A stretch of 64,000 nucleotides of DNA from Capillidium heterosporum (taxonomy: Eukaryota; Entomophthoromycota; Entomophthoromycetes; Entomophthorales; Capillidiaceae). Position 1 is the first letter of the stretch; each line of letters begins with the position of its first letter. Position numbers and translations under genes: made by a program. A model generated the notes under the pieces. That model did no database searches. It was not told the DNA's origin and saw nothing but the letters and a program-made list of their open reading frames with translations. Positions 38,361 to 50,845 of this stretch are shown one piece after another. The stretch covers positions 1,111,383-1,175,382 of the forward strand of contig WBMQ01000014.1 of NCBI GenBank assembly GCA_016630905.1, given 5' to 3'.

Positions 38361-38720
38361 TTATAATCTAAAGTCACTATTAAAATTGACCAAGATAGTG
38401 TAAAGTTTTCTGATAAATTCTTTAAAATTGTACCGACAAATGATCACTACTTGGCAAACTAAAGCTATTTTTCGTACAAACTTCGGCTTAGAGATGTTAT
38501 GGAATAGATAACCTAAATGCCGTCGAAACTTGCTTTGGAAATAGATGGACTCGAATAAAGGAGTAGCAGCAGCCTTGGTATTCATATAAGTTTCTTGGGT
38601 ATTCCCTCTTATAGGTTGTGCAGTTGGGAGTTTTAAAAGTTCATTCCAATCGATATGGGGTCGAATAGATTTAGTGGCAACGCCTTTGGAATTGGATCCA
38701 ATGCAGGGTGTACATGGCAT
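38361..38720 (-). other. Possible small or broken gene
   Basis: An ATG-started frame of 119 codons. The first 70 residues (starting MPCTPCIGSNSKGVATKS) have balanced amino-acid composition typical of coding DNA, while the rest is AT-driven and may be intron. No family recognised. Confidence 0.25.
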
Positions 38721-40284
38721 GGTGCATCAACAAAATGTACAAGTATAAGCTTATTAACCTGTTGTTAAAATTGGTAATACCAATGCAGTCTCTGTATTAA
38801 TAATATATGCATTATTAAAGTAATGAAAGTCGGGATTAAAATCTTTCATTTGGTTCTCCGTCTTATTTGATGCCACTGATCCACATCTATTTTTCATCTT
38901 CGAAAGTGCAGTTATATTAAGCCGTATACTACCAACTTTTGAAAAGGCGTAGTTTACTAAAAGCTCATGTACCCAAGCTTAGCATTAGCTTTTTAAGGCT
39001 GAATCCTTTATAACTTGTTTTTGCTAGTATAAAAAATCGATTAGAGTTTAGAAATGTCTTGGGCAGGTTGAATGGATTCCCCATACTTAACAAGGGGTTA
39101 AAAAGATTCATTTCGTATATACTTTACATAATTAGCTATTTAATTTTCATATGTAAAATTGTTAATGGGGATAGTAGTAGCTCGGATAAAGATCAAGCAT
39201 CCCACTAATTTCCAACCTATACAAGCTTATTTTTATAAGCGGGTTAGCGTTTGCTTATCAATGTATGTTGGCTTTTATTCCAATTAAATAGTCAATTGTG
39301 GTATGTGGAAATAAAAATGGCTGGGATTTGGATGGTATGCCAAAGTATAGCTTAAAAGCTGGATGCTTTCAATTACAGTTCAATTAAAGCTATAAACCGG
39401 TGCCTATAAAATCACTAAAAGTAAGCCAACAAAATATTCCTTATCCTTTCAAAAGATGCTAGGTTCTCTGCACAAAATTTAAGGGTTGGGCTACTAGAAC
39501 GAGCCCAGGTTTAAGAGGTAGGTTAACCTATATGACGAAAGGACCCCATAAAAGCTCGACATTTTAGTTAACTAGAGGTGCATATCTACAAACCCCGGTC
39601 CCATCCAAGTTAACCACAGTATGTAGAGACGAGCAAATAGCCATGCAGGTTTCAAAGTTTAACTGCAAGCAACACAAACCCAAGTAATTTGAGACAAACT
39701 TACAAATATAACAACCATTGGATATAGGGAATATGTCTATGTTTTTGGAGCCCTTTGAATCGAGTTAATATAAAATTAAATATAGTAAAAACGAAATAAG
39801 GTCTTGGACTTACTCCTTATTTCTATTTAACTTTTTTAACAAATGTATAATTTTACTAACCCAAACTATAATTTAGGTTTTCTAGATTACCAAAATAATG
39901 TATATTTTTCCATTTAGATACCATGCTTTTTGGTACCAAATTTCCAATAGTACGTAAGCTATATATTTAATCGATATATTACAAATGAAACATGAATATC
40001 TTTGCCTATAAGATGCAAAGTTTACTAATGGTGACTTCATTTTAGTAAATTTACGATATACAAATAGCAGGTCCACACCTATGGGAAAATATTCTCCTGC
40101 TCTCCCCTCCAACTACTAACCCATTTCCCCCGATATAATTCGAATTAAAGTAAAGGTATACACCAAAACTTAAATTAAAAGTAGGAATCAGCGACTGTGA
40201 TGGGTAGGGGACAGCACATCAGTCCAAATAAGTATAAATAGTATGTATACACACAACTCCGACAGTGGTGAAAGGGACTGGTCG

Positions 40285-40560
40285 TCATTGTCCAAATATA
40301 TTCCCATCAGGCCAATAGTAATCTAGACGACGTGGCATTGTGAAGCTAATAAGATACACAACATTAAACTCACATGTCAGAGTACACATTTCAGTTAAAT
40401 TTTGTAGGCCTATCGAATTTTTTTTCATATCCGGAAAGGGATAGTAGTAAAGATGTGGAGGTGAAGTTTGTAGCTGAATTGACAAATTAAGAAGAGTGTG
40501 TAGCTGGATGCAATGTTGACATGATTTAAAAATTAAACATACCTTTTGCAACGGTTGCAT
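40285..40560 (-). other. Possible small gene
   Basis: ATG at 40560 is followed by a plausible intron (40542 down to about 40477, GTATGT to CAATTCAG) and a short second exon rich in Tyr and Pro. No domain recognised; may be chance. Confidence 0.18.
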
Positions 40561-40738
40561 TTTAAAATATGGTTTTGGCTAGTTGTTGGGATATTTAGCA
40601 ATTCACCACATGGCCACCTCGAACATTGGTTAGAGCAAAAGTTTGTGATGATGTTAGTGTTGAAGTCGAGGAATATCTTTTATAAATAGATGGACGTTGA
40701 AAGTTGGGAACTATAGCCTCGTTGGCACGACAATCGGT

Positions 40739-40814
40739 CCAATAGACAAGCGGTGTCGGCGGGCTTGATTGGACACGGTGCTAGCAGTAGCGTGTAGGCG
40801 GAACCCAAGCCAAT
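40739..40814. promoter_or_regulatory. Cluster of three CCAAT boxes
   Basis: CCAAT at 40739-40743, its inverse ATTGG at 40768-40772 and CCAAT at 40810-40814 fall in a GC-richer block about 450-520 bp upstream of the MYB start. CCAAT is the site of the fungal HAP/NF-Y complex. Confidence 0.4.
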
Positions 40815-41103
40815 GGGATGCTGGGTACATGATAGCGAATTTTACCACGCTCCACCTCTACAAATGAAAATTGAGATAACCCATTAAGAAAGTATAGGAA
40901 AACAAAGCTAAATTAAGTTAAACATAGGAATACAGAATATACTGAGCTTTAATATGTTTGACAATTTGTAATGTACCTCGAACCTACCAAATGTCCATTT
41001 TTACCGACTCGTTCTAAATGTAAAGTTCACATTAACCTCAACATTTAAACCGAAAGTGGACGGCTTAAGGCTATTTACCTAATGGGCTGTGGATTAGGAA
41101 GGG

Positions 41104-41111
41104 TATAAATA
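41104..41111 (+). promoter_or_regulatory. TATA element of the MYB gene
   Basis: TATAAATA, about 150 bp upstream of the start codon at 41257. Confidence 0.45.
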
Positions 41112-41256
41112 GTGGGCGTCGGTTACCAACTTTCCAAAAAATATATCCCAATTTGAGTTTACATTTCGTACCTGAAATTTACAGTTCATAGAGTTTAGAA
41201 ATAGAATTCGATACTAACGCCAACCGTAATACTCGAGCATACATCCAGTTAATATA

Positions 41257-42451
41257 ATGAACTACTACCCATACCTGCCCTACAACCCCACCCAGTTCCC
41301 CAACCCGATGCTAAACGGACACGCCAACTATCCCATCAACCCCTCGCTATTGGAGACGACGAACGACAGCGAAGAAGGTACCCGGCCTTGGCAGGAGTGG
41401 GAGGACAACCGACTACAGATAGCAGCTGAAAAGTTCCAGGGCAAGGGCTGGAGGAAAATCTCCATGTCGGCCTTCCCTGACTCCTCCCGCTCCAAGGAAG
41501 AGTGCCTGAAACGGTGGCGTCAGATAACAAAGTCGGTCTCAGTAAAGGGACTGTGGACCACCGAAGAGGATGCCAAATTGACTTCTTTAGTTGCTGAACT
41601 AGGGGCCGAGAAGTGGGTGACAATAGCCAACAAGCTGACCACAAGGACTGGTAAGCAGTGTCGGGAAGCGCTGGCACAACCATCTGGATCCTCGTATCAA
41701 CAAGGCCCCCTTCACCGTGGAGGAGGAGAAGCTGATCTTCAGCTTACACGCCAAGTTGGGTAGCAAGTGGGCCGAAATCTCCAAGCATCTAGTTGGTCGT
41801 AGTGACAATTCCATCAAAAACTTTTTCAACACAGCCATGCAGCGCAAGCGTAAGCTGTGCAACAACGGCAAATTGAACTTCAAGCGCAAGGATAAAGGCA
41901 TGGACAACGGTTTAAATGACCTCAGCCAGCCTCAAGGTCCCAACGGTAGCATGCTGTGGCAAGCTAACGAGACCCCAATCGACTATAGCTTTGGTGGTTT
42001 CAGCAGCTTCAATCCCTACAACCCCAATCTCCACTTTAGCAATCTACCCCTACACCTGCAGCTTCCACTTGTCACTCCACCCCATACCCCCCAGCTCATC
42101 AACAGCTCATCCTTTGATCTGTTCAACAACCCTTACTCTTCTGAAGGCAAAGTAGGTGCATTCAGTAACTCGATGGAACCAGTCAAACTGGAAAGCCTAC
42201 CTTACCTAGAATCGAGTCCCAATCCCAACAAGGAGGAAATGGATCGATACTTGGATTCCAGCAAGTTTTTACCCAATTCTTCCTTACCCTCTTCAGCCAT
42301 CCTACCCAACAACAACTTTTTAACTTCGCAGCCAGAAACCCCCAACAACTTCAATACCTCGCAGTTTTTGAACAATGGTGGGTTCGAGAACTTTAGCACC
42401 AACGCTGGGTTTCAAGTTGAAGGACAACAACAATTACCTAGGTCTAGTTAA
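41257..42451 (+). CDS. Three-repeat MYB (R1R2R3) transcription factor (one +1 frame break)
   Basis: Three SANT/MYB repeats lie in the first half: R1 (PWQEWEDNRLQIAAEKFQGK to CLKRWRQI, about residues 42-92), R2 (LWTTEEDAKLTSLVAELG to the CRE..W end, about 98-145) and R3 (FTVEEEKLIFSLHAKLGSK to NSIKNFFNTAM, about 150-195). The regularly spaced tryptophans and KNFF helix are those of c-Myb-type DNA-binding domains recognising AACNG. Between R2 and R3 the frame shifts by one base at 41665-41668: the upstream frame is correct through CRE, the downstream frame from RWHNHLDPRINKAPF. Joined, the protein is about 397 residues with an Asn/Pro/Ser-rich C-terminal region typical of activation domains. 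A further +1 near 42420 would give a longer, more natural C-terminus ending NDYLY. No introns. Confidence 0.82.
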
Positions 42452-43770
42452 TTTGAACTACGGTAGTAATTTGAATGACTATCTCTACTGATGAGGTACT
42501 GTATAATTATTAATCCAACTGTGTTGTTTGTACTATTTATTTGTATTATCCGATTCGATCCATTCCATCCATTCCGACTGTTTATCTTCAACTACACTTG
42601 ACTACCTGCTCTGTAAATTAATTTCATAGCTAACTGATCCAATTCCAAAGTTTTTATCGTCTCAACTCGTCTACCACCTGCACCTGTATTTGTCTGTCTT
42701 TGTAAAAGCTCGACATCGTCTCAAGCTTTAAACTCCAACCAAACTTTCAATATTCCTTCACTAACTTATCGCTGTTCATATATATTTCCTGATTAATTAA
42801 TTTGTTAATTAAAATATACAAATCTAATATAACTTGTTCAATTTACTAAAATTTAATTAGTTTTTCAGCCATATATTTATCTTATTCGATTCGCTTGGAT
42901 ATTAATGAAACATGAAAACAACTGTTGGTTTATTAAATTTAGATTGATGCTAAACTATAGAATGATTAAAAGAATAGATTGTTGAAAACGGGGCAGTCAC
43001 ATCAAAACTATTTTTTGAGAATTTAAAGTCTAAATACAGAGATAAGTTTGTTATTGGTTGCTCCAAATCCTTTATTGAATGAAATTCAATGGCTTGTATT
43101 GATATCCCTGAAGAATTAGCTTGTAGGAAATAAGAGAGATGGGCTAAAATAAAGCTTATTTTAATACCAAATAAACCTTGTTTAGGTGTTAATGTCACTT
43201 TAATGATAAAAGCTTATATGGTTACTTTTCAAAGATAGGATAAAAGGGAAATAGAGTTTCTACAGGAAAAAAGCGTATACTAGTGGAGTTTTATTTTATT
43301 AGGTATATAAATGGCTAGTTTTATAAGAGTCTTGTTGGTAAAAAGTGCTTGGTGTTATACTTACATTTCTATCCAAGCTGACAGCTTTCCCAAGTAGCTA
43401 CAGCTTATATCTATAGATTGTCACTCTGTCGAGCTTAGTTTATTAAAAGATATATAACTGCAAATTTACTTTGATTTAAAAGGATTCCCTTATAGATTTA
43501 TAGTATAGTAAAATCAAATAAATAGACATTCATCGAAAGTAAATAATCGACTATCGATCTAAAATAAACCTAAAGGCTAAAATTACAAGTATATTTGCTT
43601 AAAGCTTCAAGTCATCTGCAAAGTTTGTTATAAAAGCCACTTTTAAATAATATCAATTTATTTAAGCTTCAATCTAGTATAAAGATATACTCTCGATATT
43701 AAGTTGAAGTCGGTAGAAATTGGTACATATTTCAATTAACATATATCTATAGTTGATTCCAAAGCATCAC
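42452..43770. other. Convergent intergenic region
   Basis: 1.3 kb of AT-rich DNA between the MYB and Nop6-like 3' ends; an open minus-strand stretch at 42950-43198 has no recognisable feature. Confidence 0.5.
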
Positions 43771-44675
43771 TTACTGCTTACGCTGGTTCTTGAATCTATT
43801 CATCTATAGTGCATATTAATATAACTAGTACAGTAAAAAATTACTCTTTCAGGGTTGATGTTGTTGCTATCCAGGTTACGTTTAGAGCCAGCATCCTTGT
43901 TCCCATGCTTCTTAAAGTACTCTTGCTACGTAGGGAGTCAATACGTTGATTTAAAGGTTCAATTAAAATGGTTACCCTTTCGACATTTAACTTTTTGTTT
44001 TTTTCCTTGATTTTCTCGGCTCGGTTTTTGGATTTGCCACCGCCACCAACCGTTATCTCGACGTTAATTTGCCTACCTTTGAATGGAGTATGGTGGAAGT
44101 GTAGAGCTTTCTAAAATACAGTTAGTTTGTTTGAAAGTTGGAAAGGTACATACTGCTAATGAACGAGAGTTGTCAAATTCCATAAAAGCAAATCCTTTAG
44201 GTTTTTTGGTTACTTTATCAGTCATCAGACGTACCGACGTTATGTTTTCTAATAGTTTAGATTTATAATTGCTGGATGAAGTTACCGCAGCTTTCAAAGT
44301 GCTTCTTCAACTCTTCACTGGTACAGGAATGAGGCAGGTTGCCTTAAAATTAAATTTGAGATTATAAATTCAAAAATGTAGCTTACCAACGAATACGATA
44401 TATCTTGCGTTTTCTGGCTTAGCTTCCTTGGCTGGATTCTCTACATTTACTTCAATCTTCTTGCCTTCTAGCTTGGTCTCTTTTTTGGGCCTCGGTTTCG
44501 TATTTTCATCTTTAGAAACCGATTCTTCTGGTTCTTGACCTTCTTCATCAATATAAGCCAAGTCACCCAACTCATTAATTTGGTAGGCTTTGTCCGATTG
44601 GTCTATCTCCCCCTTCTTGGCCTTTTTGAACTTGAGGGCCTTGGCTTGCTGCTTTGTTAGCTTTTTGTCACTCAT
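43771..44675 (-). CDS. NOP6: Nop6-like RRM protein (ribosome biogenesis)
   Basis: Six exons on the minus strand: 44675-44387, 44342-44286, 44248-44154, 44110-43976, 43925-43845, 43803-43771; introns 37-50 nt, protein 229 residues. A charged Lys/Glu-rich N-terminus leads to one RNA-recognition motif at about residues 90-170: RNP2 YIVFVGNLP and RNP1 KPKGFAFMEF. It is followed by the hallmark LHFHHTPFKGRQINVEIT and GGGGKSKNRAEKIKEKNKK of the Nop6 family, then a basic end MNRFKNQRKQ. Yeast Nop6 binds the 5' ETS and takes part in 40S subunit assembly in the nucleolus. The first intron ends in TTAAG rather than CAG/TAG. Confidence 0.87.
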
Positions 44676-45061
44676 CTTGGTTAGGGGTCTAAAGCTATTA
44701 AATTTTTTCCAAATTTATGGTTTAGTAGTTCAATTTTATATTTGCAATTGGCCAAGTATGCTATTTATAACTCATAATTTTTGCAGTATTTAGGACTATG
44801 CCAAATGATCGTTGAGATTTGAAGTTATAACTGGCTAGAGTTATAAAGCTACTCTTGTTCCAAGATTATTGCCTTTTCCTTTTGCAGCAGTAGGATTAAG
44901 ACCAATAGACCAAGATTTAATGAGTGTTAATTGAATATGTAGCCAAACGACCAACTATCAATCAAATGTAGTGATGGTTTTGGACCGAAATATTGATCTG
45001 AAAACAAAACCTAAACCAAAGAAACTGAAGTCTTTAACTTTAGAATAAGAAACTAAAAGCT
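44676..45061. promoter_or_regulatory. Divergent promoter of the Nop6-like and HemW-like genes
   Basis: 386 bp between two divergent start codons; AT-rich with no distinct motif that I can defend. Confidence 0.45.
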
Positions 45062-47055
45062 ATGAAATCGACTATTTACAAGAGAGCATTTACATACAAT
45101 CCAATAAATATTCAAAGAAAAGGTATATTGAAATAAGTTTTTTAATAATTCTATTTTAGCGTATTCAACATCTACCGAAACAAGTATCTATATACATTAC
45201 CCGTACTGTTTGAAGTAAATCTCTAACTGAATACAAAATTGACTTTTATAAAGTAAATGTGGCTATTGTTCTTTCAACAAATATAAGCTACTCAAGTATG
45301 AAAATGCAGAATTGGATACCCAAAAGTTCATAGATAGCTACAAGTTAGATTTAGATTATAGCATAGACAGGTTTAGGGTTGGGAAAATAAAGTCCATCTA
45401 CTTTGGAGGTAAATAGGTTTTTATATCTCATATAAACAAAGTTATTTAGGTGGAACGCCAAGTAATAAAAATGTTTTTTCAGAAATTAATACGTTATCAT
45501 TTTCTATAAAGGTTTGATGGAGGTAAAGGAATTGTAGACATTGGTTTAAAACTTACGCCATTACCATTGCTTTTTATTATAAAGCCGGCTCTTATTGAAA
45601 GCATACTTGACCATATATTCAAAAGGTGTTTGGTTAATGAAGATGTGGAAATAAGCTTCGAAGTAAATACTTTTTCCATATGCTTATTAAATGCAATACT
45701 TAGGCAAATCCAAGCGTAAGTGCACATTTCGAATTAAGTTTGAATACGTGTATCTAACATTTGTATATTTCTATCGATTACTGTCAGTCTATTGAAACTT
45801 CTAAACTGAAGTTATGGAAAGGGTTGGGTATAAATAGACTTTCACTGGGAGTACAAGTAATTTTCAAAGTACATTTCTATTGCTAAACGAATTTAGACAT
45901 TCAACAACAAAAGCTTAAAGTTTATGGGTCGAGACCATGATACCGATCAAGCCATCAACAGTTTATTGCTTACTAACAAGCTACTTTGAAAACTTTACTT
46001 TTGACTTGATGTTTGGGTTGCCGTATCAAACATTTGAAGCGTATAAACAGCACCTTGAGGTAATATGTTTTTACATAGTTTTTACTAACGTGAGGTAGTT
46101 GATTAAAGATCTAGTCAAGGATCATATTAGTATCTACCAACTTATGATAGAACCTAATACTCCGTATGTATCTTTACTATTACTTACCTTTAATCATATA
46201 CTTTGCATTTAGGTTCTTTAGAAAGGATAAGGATGACGGCTTGAAAACCCCTTCTAAAGAAGTTGTTGAAGCCATGTACTTCCATACTGTCAACGTAACC
46301 TTCTTTCAAAAGTTTATAATGCTAAATTTTTTCAAAAAGTACATGGCTGAGCTGGGGTTTTCTCACTATGAAGTCTCGAGCTATACTAGGAATAATAAGT
46401 TTAGTCAGCACAACTTGTCCTATTGGAAAGGCCAAGATTATATTGGTAAGCCATTGCTTTCATCAAATTCAATAGCTTTTATCTATTTTTGTGTAAATGT
46501 AGGGATTGGACCTGGAGCTCATGGTAGACAAACGAGCCTTGAAGGTCAGCGCGTAAAGACTTTGAGGGTATACCCAAATAGTGTACCGTTACTGACATTT
46601 TGTTACATTTTAGGTACCTGAACCGAACCGGTGGATCGACCAATGTAGCCATCTTAAACATGGGTAAGTTTTATTTGAGATTTTAGTATATAGTTTTTTC
46701 AAAACAAAATAGGATAGGAAAGATAGAGACTATGAGTAACGAAGAGGTGGCTAGAGTAACTGCTTATTGCAAAGCTTCTACTAATCTACGTCTCTATATA
46801 GGAAAAAGTTGTTATGGGATTAAGGACGAAATTCCCTACTTCAATATGTAACTCACAAAATCAAATTTATACTGTAAGTATCTATAATTCGATTCCCTAC
46901 TAACTTTATACAAGTGGATTGTTCAAGAGCAAGTGGACATACTGGTTGCCAATTCCTTTTTATGTAGGATTGAGGAAAATGATACAACTTTTATCTTTCC
47001 AACAGAGAAAGGTATGGCTACAATGGATAGTTGGCTCAGCTTGATTCTAGAATAA
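45062..47055 (+). CDS. HemW/RSAD1-like radical SAM protein (haem chaperone), mitochondrial
   Basis: Sixteen exons: 45062-45122, 45160-45214, 45254-45408, 45450-45472, 45585-45662, 45704-45715, 45788-45856, 45897-46059, 46099-46163, 46213-46294, 46340-46445, 46503-46567, 46614-46663, 46713-46755, 46802-46873, 46915-47055; about 412 residues. The N-terminus (MKSTIYKRAFTYNPINIQRK) is basic and lacks acids, like a mitochondrial presequence. The radical SAM cluster motif YCLNKCGYCSF (CX3CX2C) is assembled across intron 2. FGGGTPS, SFEANPS, GINRLSLGVQ, FDLMFGLPYQT and GIGPGAHG follow in the order of HemW, ending with the HemW C-terminal domain (EKVVMGLR). EANP is encoded by a 12-nt exon. A +1 break sits at about 45983-45988 in exon 8. 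The fourth intron (112 nt) is uncertain: an alternative keeps 45473-45509 as exon. Confidence 0.85.
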
Positions 47056-47109
47056 AAGTATATATAGACTTAAAATTATCATTCAAACTTATTATATTTT
47101 AATATTTTG

Positions 47110-47117
47110 TTTAATTA
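47110..47117. repeat. Possible left target-site duplication of the MULE element
   Basis: TTTAATTA directly before the left terminal repeat; TATAATTA directly after the right one at 52903-52910, seven of eight bases identical. Confidence 0.4.
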
Positions 47118-47553
47118 AGGGAGCAGATTTTCTTATAAAACTTTCACAAACTTAAAATGGATAAATAAATTATTCACTATTATTAGGTACTGTATTATTT
47201 ACTATTTAATATTTGGAATAGTAGTATTGATGTTATAGGATTGTTTACAAATTTATATAAAATTAGTAGGGATTCTGTATAGGTGATCCAGGGTTGCTCC
47301 AGCAAATAAGAGTATCCAGAATAGCATCATTTTCTTGTACCCTATTTCTATTCTTCCAAAGCAATACTAAGGCCCTCTTTGTTTTAGCTATACAGAACAA
47401 TAAACCATATATATCACAAACTGTAAAATAAGTTCAATTCAAACTATTAGCACCAGTATATATAAAAGGTGACTGTATTTTTGTTAATACTATTTACATA
47501 GTTAAAATTCAATTCGTTGATTCTAACATATATACTAAGGTAGCTTATATATC
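47118..47553 (+). repeat. Left terminal inverted repeat of the MULE
   Basis: Pairs with 52468-52902 in inverse orientation with scattered substitutions and small indels, so the element is not recent. Confidence 0.8.
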
Positions 47554-47702
47554 AAGCCACCTATTAAATGTTTATTAGGATATGTAAATCTTATATCACT
47601 TCCCTTCATTTTTAAATACTGCGATACTAAAGGATAGATTTAGTATATATTAATTTTTATAAATAATATCGATATATCAATGCTTTTTATTGAATTTTAG
47701 CT

Positions 47703-50610
47703 ATGATGATCGATTTGGATAAACTTATACCTGCTTTCTATAAGTTAGCTAGGTCTGTAAGGTTAACAAGGAGATTTTCTCAGATAATGGATAGCGATAG
47801 TATAGGTTTTGCTTTGTTATACCTTGAGACATCTAAATTCTTTGTCCCCGAATCAGTTGTTAATGACCTGAAAAAGTCCTCCTCATTGAAAGCATATAGA
47901 CAAATCAGTTCAAATAACATTCCATCTATCTAAGGATCATCTAGCTATCCACTACAAAAGTTGATTGTCAGTCAATATGATAAATCTGCCTCAGCTTTTG
48001 AAGCTGGTCCTACCGTTCAGAAGTTATTTAACTCACCTCAAAAAGCAAATACTTACCAATATGCTGATCAAATCTAACCTTTTGACTCGAATCCTACCAC
48101 TAATGTTAAACATCTGGCCTCTTCTATTCAAAACACAATATCAAAAGAGCTAGAAGAATTAGCTCCAAGCGATTTTGACGAGAACGAATTAATTATCCAG
48201 CAAGACTCAAAATCAGACCATGATGAAGATTCTTGGGTCAACATCAATGGAGATAATTTCTATAACGATTTAGATGAAGTTGATAGAAAACTTCTTTTAA
48301 GATATTTTTTACTTTTATTATATGTTTATAGCTTTTAGTGCTTTGGAACTACATAGTTCATTTCACTCTATTCATGATGTAGTAAATGCAATAACTGTTC
48401 TGAATCAAAGCTCAGGCTTTACTTTTATTCGTACTAGTTATACCAACCCTGTAAAAGGAAAGCATATTGGTTATCATTACTATAAGTGCAATCAATATAA
48501 GGTGTATGAAGATGACCTGTTGGACAACTCAACAGCCAAGCGAATCAAAAGTCCCAAGAAGACGAATAATCCTAAGAAACCACTAAAGCGGACTGAAAAA
48601 TGTCCAGCAATCGCCACTCTTCAGGTTTATCATGCCAACAACACTCAAACAATTGTCACTTCTAACAACATGAAGTATTTCCATGATCCAATATCAAAGA
48701 TTCGAAAATCCCTGGCAATATCCTCCAAGATATTATTGAGCGTCATTTAAAAAGGTGTAGAATTTCGACAGCTATCAAGTTGGTATCCAACAAGTACTAG
48801 CTTGGGATTCAGGATCAGACTTTAATTAAAAACATTTGTTATATCCAACATCTCAAGTATAATTTAATCCCAAGGCTTTCTGAAATTCAAGAAGTCTTCC
48901 AATTCTTGCAGTGAAAGGGTTATTACGCAAAAATGGCAACCTTTGACCTATTACCAGATCTTCAAGGATTCAAGTGTTTGTTCTGATCAAACATCACTCA
49001 GATTGTACTATTGAAGACAGAGATTTTGGATGTTTTAGTAGCAGATTGTACCTATCAGATCTTGAAATATGACTTCTCTGTCCTTACCTTTCCTGCAAAG
49101 TCTAAGCATATGAAAACAGTTTCAGTTACCTACACCATTATGAATAATGAGACCTGAGACACTTATGTTACTGTCTTGCAGTTCCTACAAACGCTCTTAG
49201 AGCAGCATGTAAAGTCAGGAGTACCATTAAAGACTATCTTAACAGATGCTAATGCTCAGTTCTCTGCAATCAAATCTGTCTTTCCATCTGTTACCCACAT
49301 GTTATGTATCTGGCGCAAATTTGGTAACATTAGGACAGTGTTAAGTTGGATAGACCCTACTGAGCGTAAAAAGTTGGTTGAGACTTTTATAAATAAAATC
49401 ATCTAATACATATTTGTTACTAATAGTTTTATAGGTAATGAAGTTAAATTTTGAAATATATATAGATATATAATGTTAGAAAAATAGTAATACTAAATTT
49501 GTTTTGTAGATGAAATCCCAGAAGCTTATTATAGGTTTGACGATAAGAAGAAAACAAAGGTTGAAACTATTCTTGCTAAGAATTATAACACAGCCTTGCT
49601 TAACCAGTTTATGAGAAGGTTGCTTTATGTCTCTGATGTTAAAGAATATAAGGATAAGAAGGCTACTTTCTTCAATTCTTTATCCACCTACAAATCAATC
49701 AAACGATTCCAAGCAATATTTAAAAATAAAGAGCAGTTCGTTATAGCTTTTACCAAGAAAACCTTCAATAATTTTTATGATGTTTCAAGTACTGCTGAAA
49801 ACATGAATGCTCAACTCAAGCACAATATCAGTGAAGCCCATAAGAACAAAATTTAAATCGGTCAGCTTATCAAGAACTGTGATTCTTTTGTTGCAAAGAA
49901 GGTCTGGGAGCATCAAAACTACGATAATATCAGCCTTAACTACACGATTCTTGAGCCACCTACTGTTTTTGGCATGCAGTAAAGAACATTGTTTCGAAGG
50001 AAGTTTTGATGATCCTCAAAGACCATCTTATGGCTGCTAAGTTCAACTATGAGGTAAAATGGAACCTACTAACCCCAGATGAACTTTATGTCAATAATAA
50101 ATTCGATAAGGAAGCAATTAGTGTTGTAGCATTAAATCAGTTAAGGAATATTGCACTTGCTGTTTTGATGAACGGAATAATCTTCCTTGCAAGTATATCA
50201 TGGTTATCAGATTGAAGTATAATAAACTTCTGATCAAGCCTAAAGATATTCATGTACGTTGGATGGATATATTCAAAGATGGTTCAAAAGTTAATTTTAA
50301 AGTCAGTTCTAACAAGTTATACATAATGGTAAGCTGGTTTAACGCGGCTCTTCCAAACTTAAAGGACTACCTAAGTGTTCAATTATTTAGAGGTTTAGAA
50401 GCACATATAGACCGTTTCAAGGCACTCAGCCCAGTGTACTTTAATGGAATCTCTGAACCCTTTACAACTCCAAGAGGGTGGCAATCAGAAAATGCAACTG
50501 AACAAATTCCACTCACCTATGAACTCGTTGCACAAAAGGAGGAAGAGGAAGGCTTATATTGCAATGCTTGTACCCAATTAGGCCATACAGTACAATATTA
50601 TCCCAAATAA
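47703..50610 (+). pseudogene. MULE transposase, broken
   Basis: Open fragments in changing frames cover a transposase: an N-terminal part (47703-48153), a DNA-binding part with YYKCNQYK and KCPAIATLQVYH (48322-48750), a piece of the DDE core with ILTDANAQFSAIKSVFPS and HMLCIWRKFGNI (49176-49406), a helical region (49596-49856), and a C-terminal zinc-knuckle-like YCNACTQLGHTVQYY (ending at 50610). Several in-frame stops and shifts separate them; the stretch 49400-49515 may be an intron. The fragment order matches MULE/FAR1-type transposases. With this many breaks the gene is not expected to be functional. Confidence 0.75.
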
Positions 50611-50845
50611 ATATCTTTTCTTGAATAAACATGAGTTTATAATTTATAGTTTGAAATATACTGTATATAATGAAAGATCGAACATATAGATGGTTTATTA
50701 ACATAAAAGAACGATCAATTGTATTAAACTAAATTGGTTCAAAGATGAGGTCCAGTAAACCTTTAAAAATATATTTATACAATATACGTACTTATACATA
50801 CATAGACGAAGAACTGAAAAATTCATAGTTTGAATCCGATTGATA

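Larger units (their letters stand above)
37800..41256. other. 3.5-kb region, mostly non-coding
   Basis: Downstream of the kinase and upstream of the MYB gene. Two weak minus-strand open stretches are listed separately (38361-38720, 40285-40560). The right end carries a GC-richer block with CCAAT boxes and a TATA element at 41104-41111. Confidence 0.5.

Noticed and set aside
45473-45584. A further HemW exon inside the 112-nt fourth intron
   Set aside because: Keeping 45473-45509 is phase-compatible but adds residues where HemW has none; left as an alternative, not annotated.
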